NCBI GenBank assembly: GCA_002070565.1
Contig: MWDM01000020.1
Span: forward strand, 1-32,810
DNA from: Bacteroidetes bacterium ADurb.Bin139
GTDB taxonomy: Bacteria > Bacteroidota > Bacteroidia > Bacteroidales > UBA932
Length of the DNA stretch: 32,810 nt
Direction: 5' to 3'
The first letter of the stretch is position 1. Each line of letters opens with the position of its first letter. The notes under the pieces were generated by a model, which worked only from the letters and a program-made list of their open reading frames with translations, was not told where the DNA came from and searched no databases. This document shows positions 1 to 6,801 of this stretch, piece by piece. Both the position numbers and the translations under genes were made by a program.

Positions 1-119
1 TTTGTCACTTTTTGTTGTTCCCATTTTTGCTAACAAATTTAATACTTTTTGTTAGACATGATAACTAGTCGTACATATCATTGATAATCATGTTTTTTTT
101 TGAAGCGCCAGTGATAGGA
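1..119. other. Non-coding left edge
   Basis: AT-rich stretch in which I see no supportable gene. It holds a short inverted repeat, CTAACAAA near 30-37 and TTTGTTAG about 11 bases further on, of unknown meaning. The gene to the left of the window is not visible, so this could be its 3' flank or a promoter region. Confidence 0.4.
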
Positions 120-238
120 GTGCCGCGTACACATGATGTATTTACCTATATAACAGATAGTTAACAAAATAGCTCCCCCAGGGAGCTATTTTGTTATAAT
201 GCTAAAAATCAACGTGATGCATCAAGTGTGCGCGGCAC
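120..238. repeat. 119-bp two-stem palindromic element, copy 1
   Basis: The outer arms (120-141 and 217-238) match as inverted repeats at 19 of 22 positions and begin GTGCCGCG / end CGCGGCAC. An inner perfect stem of 15 bp (163-177 with 181-195) encloses a 3-base loop. Both stems are centred on base 179, so a folded strand would be a hairpin with a symmetric internal loop of about 21 by 21 bases. The same 119-bp element recurs at 4659-4777 and 6802-6920. The inner stem is followed by T-rich sequence and could terminate transcription. No transposase is seen nearby. Confidence 0.9.
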
Positions 239-248
239 CCCAGGGCGG

Positions 249-269
249 TGCGCCAAAGTTCTTTGGCAC
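249..269. terminator. Small hairpin beside the serine-hydrolase stop
   Basis: CCAAAG TT CTTTGG is extended by flanking GTGC/GCAC with one bulged G. It lies directly against the stop codon of the minus-strand gene that ends at 270. It has no long U tract, so it may help termination together with the neighbouring 119-bp element, or be an mRNA 3' stabiliser. Confidence 0.4.
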
Positions 270-2021
270 TCACAGCGCCAGGTTATAGAGTTCACCCATC
301 AGGATGTACAGGCCATCGTCAAACGTGGTGCCGTCCGGGTCGGTCATATAAGATCTTGAGTTGCAGAGCACCACGCAGTTCACCCCCGAACCCGCAGTTG
401 CCGCAGGACTTGCCGCTGCTGCATAGCCGGACGCTGCTGCATAATCGGACGCTGCTGCATAGCCGGACGCTGCTGCATAGCCGGCCGCTGCTGCATAACC
501 GGCCACTGCTGCATAGCCGGACGCTGCTGCATAACCGGCCGCTGCTGCATAGCCGGACGCTGCTGCATAACCGGCCGCTGCTGCGGTGGTACTTGTGCCT
601 GGGGAACTGCCCATCACCCACATGGTAGCGGTTCCGGCCAGGTTTCCGGAGTGGTACGCGGCGTCGGGGAAGAATTTGTGTCCCCTTCTCCAGCCCAGGG
701 CATACCGGGGATAGATTGTGGAAGGGGTGAGCATCTGGATGAAAGTAGGGGCTTTTATGATATCGGGCACAATCGGGCGTCCATCTATGTGAAACAATAG
801 TTGCAGCATCTGTTCTGTAGAGGCTATGATACCTCCGGCTGCGGCAATCACATCCATGGGATTCGCATAGCCGTTGTATCCGTTCTGCGAGTAGTAAACC
901 ACTTCGTTTGGCCTTCTGCCGACGCGGTCTTTTCCCACATGGACGTCTGTGATGCCCGCCTCTGAAAGGACCGCTTTCAGGTATTCTTCGTAGGGTTGTC
1001 CGGACACTTTTTTAATCACCTCTCCCAAAATCCCGAATCCCATATTGCTATAGATAAACTCGGTGCCCGGCTCGGCCTGGGTGGATTCCAGCAGGTACCG
1101 TATCCTTTGGTCCAGCGACTGGCCGGTAAAGGCCGAGGAGAACATGGGGTCGGGGTTGTTTCCCCAGCCGCTCATGTGTTGCAGCAAATGTCTGATAGTG
1201 ACCGTCGCAGCACGAGCTGTGACGCTGCCATATTCCTGCTCCAGGATACCTCCGGTCCCGAAAACTTTGTCGTCAAGGGTCAGTTTTCCTGCCTCGTACA
1301 GTTTCAGAATGCATAAAGTGGTGAATTGTTTGGAGATGCTTGCCAGCCTGAAAAGGTGGCCCGAGGTGGTTCTTTCTTCGGTTTCCGTTATGGCAAAACC
1401 CAGCCCGCTGCGGTAGGCAATCTCTTCGTTTTTTGAGAAGGCAAAGGAAATCCCCGGGATATCGTATTTGGCCATGAACTGGTAGATGAGGTTATCGAAT
1501 TCCTGCCTGCCGTTTTTCACCAGCAGCTTGTACTGCAGGGTTTTCCCGTTTTCCGCCGTCACCTCTACCGTCACCACTTTCGAAAAATCCACGGCAGGCA
1601 TGCTCCTGGTGGCCGGGGGATCGCTTCTGCTATTGCTTGGTAAAGGGTTGCTCACACTGCTTGCCAGGGGATCGCTGCTACTGTCGCTAGCCGTAGGGTT
1701 GCTTCCACTGCTGGTGACCGGCACGTTGTTGATCCTCACTGCGGCGCCCGGCGACACCGTCAGACTGGGTTTCAGGCTGGTCAGGTCAACACCCTCGGGC
1801 ACGGTCATATAAAACAAATTCCTGTGGCGGATTCCCTGCAGGTCAGCGCTCAGGGAGGGATTTTCGGCCTTCGACAGAACGAACGAGACCAGGTCCGCCC
1901 TGTCGCTTAAGATGTCCTCGGGATCTTCCCTGGAACACGAAACAATGGCCAAAGCCAGGAATGTTGTTAAGAGTAGGGTAGTGGCGCGAGGTCTCGCGCA
2001 TATCAATTGTTTCCGCAGCAT
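270..2021 (-). CDS. Serine hydrolase (beta-lactamase/class C family) lipoprotein with repeat inserts
   Basis: A 583-residue predicted lipoprotein. The N terminus has a hydrophobic segment and lipobox (AIVSC, Cys at 29), so it should sit on the envelope. Residues about 40-170 form a small beta-rich domain like those that precede Bacteroidota surface enzymes. The serine hydrolase domain follows, with SxxK (S228-I-S-K231), YSN (Y324-S-N326) and HSG (H457-S-G459) in place of KTG, as in penicillin-binding-protein-like and esterase members of this family. The substrate is not predictable. Two low-complexity inserts break it: a 17-residue repeat twice near 106-139 and nine GYAAAS-like hexads near 483-537, after the HSG strand. 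The start overlaps the end of the upstream SEC-C gene by 19 bases, suggesting translational coupling. Confidence 0.85.
   Translation of the reverse strand: MLRKQLICARPRATTLLLTTFLALAIVSCSREDPEDILSDRADLVSFVLSKAENPSLSADLQGIRHRNLFYMTVPEGVDLTSLKPSLTVSPGAAVRINNVPVTSSGSNPTASDSSSDPLASSVSNPLPSNSRSDPPATRSMPAVDFSKVVTVEVTAENGKTLQYKLLVKNGRQEFDNLIYQFMAKYDIPGISFAFSKNEEIAYRSGLGFAITETEERTTSGHLFRLASISKQFTTLCILKLYEAGKLTLDDKVFGTGGILEQEYGSVTARAATVTIRHLLQHMSGWGNNPDPMFSSAFTGQSLDQRIRYLLESTQAEPGTEFIYSNMGFGILGEVIKKVSGQPYEEYLKAVLSEAGITDVHVGKDRVGRRPNEVVYYSQNGYNGYANPMDVIAAAGGIIASTEQMLQLLFHIDGRPIVPDIIKAPTFIQMLTPSTIYPRYALGWRRGHKFFPDAAYHSGNLAGTATMWVMGSSPGTSTTAAAAGYAAASGYAAAAGYAAASGYAAVAGYAAAAGYAAASGYAAASDYAAASGYAAAASPAATAGSGVNCVVLCNSRSYMTDPDGTTFDDGLYILMGELYNLAL
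415..576 (-). repeat. 18-bp coding tandem array, 9 units
   Basis: Nine consecutive 18-bp units (plus strand GCTGCTGCATAGCCGGAC and close variants) followed by a partial unit. Each encodes six residues of the GYAAAS/GYAAAA type in the serine hydrolase. Variation between units is confined to a few positions. The unit length keeps the frame, so changes in copy number would alter protein length without a frameshift. Confidence 0.95.
1616..1717 (-). repeat. 51-bp imperfect direct repeat, 2 units
   Basis: Units at 1616-1666 and 1667-1717 both begin GGGGATCGCT and encode two 17-residue Ser/Asn/Asp/Pro-rich segments (GSNPTASD... and VSNPLPSN...). They interrupt the N-terminal beta-rich domain of the serine hydrolase, between strands ending NNVPV and beginning VDFSKVV, and probably form a surface loop. 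Confidence 0.8.
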
Positions 2022-3781
2022 TCTTTAAATTTTTTACCACTTCCGCAGGGACAAGGGTCGTCTCGGCCCGGCTGACCAGTGACAATTTGAAAACCGGCAG
2101 GGGTTGCAGGGCCACGGGAACGCCGCGATTTTTTTGAAAGAGAAGCGGGAATGTTGCCTTTTAGTTTCCACCTGGGAATGTTGTTCAGGTAGTCGGTAAG
2201 GTATTTTATGGTTTCCTGCAGTTCCTCAAGGCTTTTGAAATTAAGCCTTTCCGACACATAGGCTACCAGGGAATGGCCAGAATTTTCTGTCTGGATGTGG
2301 AACCAGATTTCATGCATGAAAAAATCCGGATCTAACAGGTCGTACTTTACCATATGATCCAAAAGTCGTTCGGAAAAGGTGTTTTCGTAATAATAGAGGC
2401 GATTTGTGGCTTTGATAAGCTCAGATTCTTCAAAGAGAGCGTATTCCAGGTTTTTTCTTTTGTCTATCCGGGCCAGCAGGTCATAGATATCCGGGATGGA
2501 TTCATGATATATGGTAAAACCGTTTGAGGTATTGATCGCTTCGCATCTTCTCAGGCATCTCTGACTGATTAAATATTGATAGAATTCGTAAATGGTCAGG
2601 GGCTCGGGCAAATGATCATTGATGATTGCCCTGATCTTCTGTGCCGGGAGCGCTCCGTACAGGGTTGTTATACCAATAATCAGGTGTTCAATATGGTCTG
2701 CTTTTTTTAGTTTTTCATCCTGTAAGCAAATTTCGAGTTCCGGTAGCAGTTGTTCCTTCATGTTCAACGGCACGTAAAGAGGGGCAGGCCATCTTCCTGT
2801 GGGCAGGGTCGGGGTTACCAATCCATATACCATGAGACCCTCCAGGTCAAAAAAGGACAACCCGTGGAATCCATCATCCAAAAAAGGCAGTTCTTGTTTT
2901 GCCGAGGCCTGATTGTCAGCAGTGGTGAGGCTTGCGGCAGGTGCAGGGGTTGCGACAGGTGCAGGTGCAGGTGCAGGGGTTGCGGCAGGTGCTGAGCCTG
3001 TGGCATCCGGCTCAGAATCACCGGGACGGTTGGGCTCAGGATCCCCGGGGCCGGTGAAAAGGAAGTGTAGCGTTTTTAATTCGCTGTACGAGAGGCCGTT
3101 CTTCAGCAGCGCGGGGTTGTCCAGAAGTTTTTGCTCAAGCAACGAGGCGCATGCTTCTTTTTTTTGAGACGTCTTTATTTTCATACCAAAGGCCTGCGCT
3201 GTAAACAAAATCTCTCTTTTGGTCATGGTGGTGAACAAGATGTCTTTATACGATCTTTCGTCCACAATGGGATCTGCTTCATTGTCGTCTTCCTGGTCAC
3301 CGGATAGAATGTAGTTGATGATTTTCAGGTTAAGTTTTGGACTCTTTTTACCCGGGGGAGCCGTATATTGGGAAGGGCCTCCGGAATTTTCAGACGGGCA
3401 GTACCCTTGGGCCCCAATGCAGGAAGGGAGCTGTACCAATGGGTCGTCGGGCAGGATGTCCTCGAGGGTGAGTGTGTGCATCCAGGAATCGCCAAAATCG
3501 TACTCATATTTGATGGTATCACCTTTGTTTTGAAGCAAAACGGCTATTGTCATACCCGAATAATCTACGTTAAGCTTTTCATTCCAGAAACCATCGTCTT
3601 TCATTCTTTCTGAATACAGCTTCCCATTGCTGATGAAGTGATGCAAGTGGAAGTTTCCCCATCCCATTGCTTTCTGAATGATAGAATGGAAATCAGCTAG
3701 TTGAGTGTCCTGACCGACCAACACTCTTCTCCAGATCTTTGGTTTGATGTTGTCAATTTTTATATGAATCTGATATATCAT
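2003..3781 (-). CDS. pRiA4b ORF-3-like protein with C-terminal SEC-C zinc motif
   Basis: 592 residues from the ATG at 3781. This start is chosen because MIYQIHIKID opens the conserved pRiA4b ORF-3-like domain (PF07929-type), visible as KPKIWRRV, HHF and YEYDFGDSW over about residues 1-180. An upstream in-frame extension would run across the divergent promoters. The last 20 residues hold a SEC-C motif (PCPCGSGKKFKECC), a zinc-binding tail shared with SecA and many housekeeping or phage-related proteins. A Pro/Ala-rich linker with tandem repeats joins the two parts, with an alpha-helical middle region of unknown function. The 3' end overlaps the serine hydrolase start. The biological role is unknown; nucleic-acid or protein binding is only an inference. 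Confidence 0.8.
   Translation of the reverse strand: MIYQIHIKIDNIKPKIWRRVLVGQDTQLADFHSIIQKAMGWGNFHLHHFISNGKLYSERMKDDGFWNEKLNVDYSGMTIAVLLQNKGDTIKYEYDFGDSWMHTLTLEDILPDDPLVQLPSCIGAQGYCPSENSGGPSQYTAPPGKKSPKLNLKIINYILSGDQEDDNEADPIVDERSYKDILFTTMTKREILFTAQAFGMKIKTSQKKEACASLLEQKLLDNPALLKNGLSYSELKTLHFLFTGPGDPEPNRPGDSEPDATGSAPAATPAPAPAPVATPAPAASLTTADNQASAKQELPFLDDGFHGLSFFDLEGLMVYGLVTPTLPTGRWPAPLYVPLNMKEQLLPELEICLQDEKLKKADHIEHLIIGITTLYGALPAQKIRAIINDHLPEPLTIYEFYQYLISQRCLRRCEAINTSNGFTIYHESIPDIYDLLARIDKRKNLEYALFEESELIKATNRLYYYENTFSERLLDHMVKYDLLDPDFFMHEIWFHIQTENSGHSLVAYVSERLNFKSLEELQETIKYLTDYLNNIPRWKLKGNIPASLSKKSRRSRGPATPAGFQIVTGQPGRDDPCPCGSGKKFKECCGNN
2934..2992 (-). repeat. Ala/Pro-coding short repeat
   Basis: GTGCAGGGGTTGCGACAG-like 18-bp units at 2941-2958 and 2971-2988 with a GTGCAG doublet between. 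They encode the PAPAPAP/VATPAPAA linker of the SEC-C protein. An adjacent 21-bp duplication encodes PGDPEPN/PGDSEPD. Confidence 0.75.
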
Positions 3782-3816
3782 GTTTTTTGACTGCCGAGGC
3801 ACTCGTTTTTTGTGTG

Positions 3817-3824
3817 TATCTTTG
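3817..3824 (+). promoter_or_regulatory. Promoter -7 box for the transaldolase gene
   Basis: TATCTTTG fits the Bacteroidota TAnnTTTG -7 consensus and lies 21 bases before the ATG at 3846. No clear -33 TTTG stands at the ideal distance. Confidence 0.6.
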
Positions 3825-3829
3825 AATGG

Positions 3830-3837
3830 CAAAATTA
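3830..3837 (-). promoter_or_regulatory. Promoter -7 box for the SEC-C gene
   Basis: CAAAATTA reads TAATTTTG on the minus strand, fitting TAnnTTTG, about 48 bases before the minus-strand ATG at 3781. It lies only 5 bases from the plus-strand -7 box, so the two promoters are back to back. Confidence 0.5.
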
Positions 3838-3845
3838 ACAATATT

Positions 3846-4499
3846 ATGAAATTTTTCATCGACACAGCCAACCTGGAGCAGATTAGCCAGGCGCGCGACC
3901 TGGGGATTTTGGACGGGGTGACCACCAACCCTTCGCTCATGGCGCGTGAGAACATCCGCGGCCACGCAGCCATCATGGCGCATTACCGGCAAATTTGTGA
4001 AATGGTGGACGGCGATGTGAGTGCCGAGGTTTTCTCCACTGACCTTGAGGGGATGCTTGCCGAGGCGCATGAACTGTCGGCCATTCACAAGAATATTGTG
4101 GTGAAGGTTCCCTGCACGGCCGAGGGCATCAAGGCCATCAAAGCCTTCTCGGCCCGGAAAATCCCCACCAATTGCACGCTGGTCTTCAATGCGGGGCAGG
4201 CCGTTCTGGCCGCCAAGGCCGGTGCGCGGTACGTCTCGCCCTTTGTGGGCCGCCTGGACGATGTGAGTGAAGACGGGGTGGCGCTCGTGGCGCAGATCGT
4301 GCGCATTTTTGACATCTACGGGTACCAGACTCAGGTGCTGGCCGCATCGATCCGCCACACGCGCCACATCATTGATTGCATGGAGGCCGGTGCCCACGTG
4401 GTCACCTGCCCGCTGCAACCCATCCTGGGCCTGCTTAACCACCCCCTGACCGACAAAGGCCTCGCCAAATTCCTGGAAGACGCCGCCATGATGAAATAA
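3846..4499 (+). CDS. Transaldolase / fructose-6-phosphate aldolase family enzyme
   Basis: 217 residues, the usual length of the short TalC/Fsa-type (beta/alpha)8 enzymes. MKFFIDTANL opens the family fold. DGVTTNPSL, the Schiff-base lysine K87 in VVKVP and SPFVGRLDD are all present. It should move a dihydroxyacetone unit between sugar phosphates in the non-oxidative pentose phosphate pathway, or act as a fructose-6-phosphate aldolase; the sequence alone does not decide. The ATG at 3846 is chosen over an upstream in-frame ATG because the -7 box (3817-3824) lies between them and the upstream codons are not conserved-looking. It is transcribed divergently from the SEC-C gene and seems monocistronic. 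Confidence 0.9.
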   Translation: MKFFIDTANLEQISQARDLGILDGVTTNPSLMARENIRGHAAIMAHYRQICEMVDGDVSAEVFSTDLEGMLAEAHELSAIHKNIVVKVPCTAEGIKAIKAFSARKIPTNCTLVFNAGQAVLAAKAGARYVSPFVGRLDDVSEDGVALVAQIVRIFDIYGYQTQVLAASIRHTRHIIDCMEAGAHVVTCPLQPILGLLNHPLTDKGLAKFLEDAAMMK

Positions 4500-4503
4500 G
4501 GGG

Positions 4504-4655
4504 ACGCGCCTCGCCGGGCTCCCGCCCGACGCCCCGCCCGACGCCCCGCGCGCCCGGCTACCCCGCCCGGCTCCCGCATGCCCGCCCGCCGCGCGCCCGG
4601 CTACCCCGCCCGGCCACCCGCCCGGCCACCCGCCCGGCCACCCCGCCCGGCCGCA
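4504..4655. repeat. GC-only minisatellite downstream of the transaldolase
   Basis: About 150 bp of almost pure G+C made of CCCGCCCGGCCA-like 12-bp units and CCCGCCCGACGC variants, plus a roughly 24-bp direct repeat containing GCGCCCGGCTACCCCGCC. It lies between the transaldolase stop and the second 119-bp element. Frames are open through it on both strands, but none has a recognisable start or a protein-like composition, so I read it as non-coding. Confidence 0.85.
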
Positions 4656-4658
4656 GGA

Positions 4659-4777
4659 GTGCCGCGCACGCTTGATGTATTGGTCTGTATAGCAGATAGT
4701 TAACGAAATAGCTCCTCCGGGGAGCTATTTCGTTAACTTGCTGAAAGCTAGTAGAATGAATGAAAAGTGCGCGGCAC
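4659..4777. repeat. 119-bp two-stem palindromic element, copy 2
   Basis: Same length, orientation and left spacer as copies 1 and 3. The inner stem (4700-4715 with 4721-4736, 16 bp) carries an A-to-G change in one arm and the matching T-to-C in the other compared with copies 1 and 3. The outer arms start GTGCCGCGCAC and end GTGCGCGGCAC; with the flanking GA/TC they pair two bases further. It fills the space before the minus-strand lipoprotein stop at 4782 and should act as a bidirectional terminator for convergent genes. Confidence 0.9.
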
Positions 4778-4781
4778 TCAA

Positions 4782-5255
4782 TCATCCCACCGGCGTTATT
4801 GTCACTGTCCACGAAGTTCCGGTAAAGACGGCATTCACATTCACCGTGAGTACCCCAACTCTCTTCCCTACGTCATCGTAAGAAACATTATACTTTTTGA
4901 AATCGACGTACAGAGTATGAAAAATACCTCCTTTGTCTGCCTCTCCCCGGACATTCATTTCAAACGCTGATTCAAATTTTGGGTCGTTAATCACGTGTTC
5001 TTGATACTTCACGATCCTGGAGGCATTTGGTTTTACCAGTGTTGATGGACTATGTGTTTCATTTAAATTTTGTAAAACAAGATAAGCATCCTTAGAGTAC
5101 CCGTTTGTCAGTGTTAAATTCACTGTCACTAAAACCCTTTTATAGTTATCCTCCCAATTAAAATCAGCACCATCTTCACACCCGGATAACAGGAGTAGCA
5201 TTGCCGAAGCCATTAACATACGGCTAAAAGCACGAAAGTTTAATAGAGTTCTCAT
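4782..5255 (-). CDS. Small lipoprotein of unknown function
   Basis: 157 residues with an N-terminal hydrophobic segment ending in a lipobox (LLSGC, Cys at about 26), so probably anchored to the outer or inner membrane. The mature part is rich in beta-prone segments (VLVTVNLTLTNG, VGVLTVNVNAVF) without a motif I recognise. It converges on the transaldolase with the GC minisatellite and a 119-bp element between. Composition is lower in GC than the neighbouring transaldolase gene, as is common for surface lipoproteins. No function can be assigned. Confidence 0.75.
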   Translation of the reverse strand: MRTLLNFRAFSRMLMASAMLLLLSGCEDGADFNWEDNYKRVLVTVNLTLTNGYSKDAYLVLQNLNETHSPSTLVKPNASRIVKYQEHVINDPKFESAFEMNVRGEADKGGIFHTLYVDFKKYNVSYDDVGKRVGVLTVNVNAVFTGTSWTVTITPVG

Positions 5256-5377
5256 AATCTAATAGTTTTTGAGTATTAATTGTGGGACTCATTGATTCAA
5301 AATATCTATAATTTAAGGGGGAGCTAAATGAGATATATTACAATGATAATCCTATCAACTGAGCCCAGCACCCTACA

Positions 5378-5496
5378 GTGCGACGCAAACATTGTTCTAT
5401 TGTCAGATTATCAGCCTCTTACGTGATTCATACCCCTGGGGTATGAATTCTATAACCATTTGGAATTCAAGCGAAAGAACAATCTTTGCGACGCAC
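5378..5496. repeat. 119-bp two-stem palindrome of different sequence
   Basis: Outer arms 5378-5398 and 5476-5496 match as inverted repeats at 19 of 21 positions and begin GTGCGACGC / end GCGACGCAC. The inner arms 5426-5436 and 5438-5448 (ATTCATACCCC / GGGGTATGAAT) are perfect around base 5437. Total length (119), the shared axis, the GTGC...GCAC ends and the unpaired spacers match the elements at 120, 4659 and 6802, although the sequence is otherwise unrelated. It lies upstream of the creatininase gene, and its right arm supplies a possible -33 TTTG. Confidence 0.85.
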
Positions 5497-5517
5497 TTAA
5501 TCATTTTTGTACCTTTG
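5485..5517 (+). promoter_or_regulatory. Promoter for the creatininase gene
   Basis: The -7 box is TACCTTTG at 5510-5517. A TTTG at 5485-5488, 21 bases upstream and inside the right arm of the 119-bp palindrome, may be the -33 element. The ATG at 5554 lies 36 bases after the -7 box. Confidence 0.55.
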
Positions 5518-5553
5518 AAAATCAACCGCAGATAATCAAACGAAAGAATAGCT

Positions 5554-6801
5554 ATGAAAAATCAAATCCTTACATCACTATTACTGCCCTTGCTGCTGAT
5601 TTCTCTCTCCAATATGCAGGCGCAGGTACACCCCAAGCCGCAGGCTCTGAACCAGCTACTTAGCGCGCCCAATATGCAGGCGCAGGCGCAAGACCTTAAG
5701 GCAGGGCAGCCGCATCCCCTGCCGCAGGCACAGCCGCACCCCAAGCCGCAGGCTCTGAACCAGCTACTTAGCGCGCCCAATATGCAGGCGCAGGCGCAAG
5801 ACCTTAAGGCAGGGCAGCCGCATCCCCTGCCGCAGGCACAGCCGCACCCCAAGCCGCAGGCTCTGAACCAGCTACTTAGCGCGCCCAATATGCAGGCGCA
5901 GGCGCAAGACTTTAAGGCAGGGCAGCCGCACCCCCTGCCGCAGGCACAGCCGCACCCGCAGGCACAGCCACACCCCCAGGCGCAGGCACAGCCACAGGCC
6001 CGGGACCTGGCAGTGGCATGGGAAGAACTCACCTCGGCAGATTTTAAGAAGGCCACCGAACTGGCGAAGGGCGTTTGCATTATCCCCATGGGGGTGATTG
6101 AAAAGCATGCGCAACATCTGCCTATGGGCACCGATGTCTATACCGCGCGCCACATTGCTCTGACCGCTGCTAGTAGCGAATATACAGTGGTTTTTCCGTT
6201 TTATTTTGCCGGTCAGATTTTCGAGGCCCGGCACCAGCCCGGGACAATTTCGTATAGCAGCCGCATGCTTTACGACCTGCTGGACGAGACGTGCCGTGAG
6301 ATTGCCCGCAACGGATTTGACAAGATCATCCTGGTGAACGGCCACGGCGGCAACACCAGTTTCCTGGAGTATTTCTGCCAGACGCAGCTGGAAGGGGAGC
6401 GGGATTACGCTGTCTATCTTTTCACGCCCGCCGGGGATAGGGAAACCGAACGTAAGATTGCCGGGCTCCGCAAAAGCACTACGGGGGGACATGCCGATGA
6501 AGTGGAGACGGCCGTCATGCGCATCGTCCGGCCCGACCTGGTACACATGGACCGGGTCGCCCTTGAATCGGGCCGGGACCAGGCACGCCTGCCGTTGCCC
6601 GGTGCGTATACCGGGATCTGGTGGTATGCCCGCTATCCCAACCATTACGCCGGGGACGCCACCGGCTCCGATCCTGAGATCGGCCGCCTGAGCCTGGACT
6701 CCTCCGTCGCGCAATTGCAGCAGGTCATTGCCATGATTAAAGCCGATACTACCACCCGGGAGCTGCAGAACCGCTTCTTTCAGGAGGCCCGGGAGCATTG
6801 A
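5554..6801 (+). CDS. Secreted creatininase-family amidohydrolase with N-terminal repeats
   Basis: 415 residues. A signal peptide (about 1-23, ending NMQAQ) leads into a Gln/Pro/Ala/His-rich region made of three 36-residue repeats, then the creatininase-family domain from about residue 150. Metal-binding and catalytic motifs are intact: GVIEKHAQHLPMGTD, VNGHGGN, GHADEVETA and NHYAGD. The family hydrolyses cyclic amides or trims peptides (creatinine amidohydrolase, MftE-like). Which substrate applies here is unknown, but export suggests an extracytoplasmic one. The stop codon abuts a 119-bp element. The start follows a good promoter and precedes a typical signal peptide. Confidence 0.85.
   Translation: MKNQILTSLLLPLLLISLSNMQAQVHPKPQALNQLLSAPNMQAQAQDLKAGQPHPLPQAQPHPKPQALNQLLSAPNMQAQAQDLKAGQPHPLPQAQPHPKPQALNQLLSAPNMQAQAQDFKAGQPHPLPQAQPHPQAQPHPQAQAQPQARDLAVAWEELTSADFKKATELAKGVCIIPMGVIEKHAQHLPMGTDVYTARHIALTAASSEYTVVFPFYFAGQIFEARHQPGTISYSSRMLYDLLDETCREIARNGFDKIILVNGHGGNTSFLEYFCQTQLEGERDYAVYLFTPAGDRETERKIAGLRKSTTGGHADEVETAVMRIVRPDLVHMDRVALESGRDQARLPLPGAYTGIWWYARYPNHYAGDATGSDPEIGRLSLDSSVAQLQQVIAMIKADTTTRELQNRFFQEAREH
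5631..5954 (+). repeat. 108-bp coding tandem repeat, 3 units
   Basis: Nearly identical units start at 5631, 5739 and 5847, each beginning CCCCAAGCCG and encoding 36 residues (PKPQALNQLL... to ...PQAQPH). Only a few bases differ between units, so expansion is recent or homogenised. A degenerate tail of PHPQAQ units follows to about 6000. Every unit contains an NMQAQAQ segment matching the NMQAQ end of the signal peptide. Confidence 0.95.

Noticed and set aside
1..119. tRNA or attachment site at the left edge
   Set aside because: No cloverleaf or CCA end is visible, and there is no integrase. The short inverted repeat near 30-56 alone is not enough.
415..576. CRISPR-like array
   Set aside because: Contiguous 18-bp units without spacers inside an open reading frame; no cas genes. 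The same holds for the 9-bp array at 16234-16305.
319..628. Long open frames on both strands through the 18-bp array, encoding LCSSVR-, MQQRP- or LLHSRT-like repeats
   Set aside because: They exist only because the repeat unit is a multiple of 3 and lacks stops in several frames. The serine hydrolase frame continues into conserved sequence on both sides; these do not.
3782..3976. 65-residue N-terminal extension of the SEC-C protein
   Set aside because: It would run antisense through the start of the transaldolase gene and across both promoters. The conserved domain starts at MIYQIHIKID.
4331..4812. Open frames rich in Arg/Gly/Ala through the GC minisatellite
   Set aside because: Composition follows the repeat. 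They overlap the transaldolase and the 119-bp element and show no domain.
5378..5496. Phase-variable invertible promoter (inverted repeats of 21 bp upstream of a secreted enzyme)
   Set aside because: The -7 box lies outside the inverted repeats, the segment is itself palindromic so inversion would change little, and no recombinase is nearby. Reads spanning the site could still show inversion.
5562..6131. Cys/Gly-rich antisense frame opposite the creatininase repeats
   Set aside because: By-product of the 108-bp repeats. The sense frame has a signal peptide and intact enzyme motifs.
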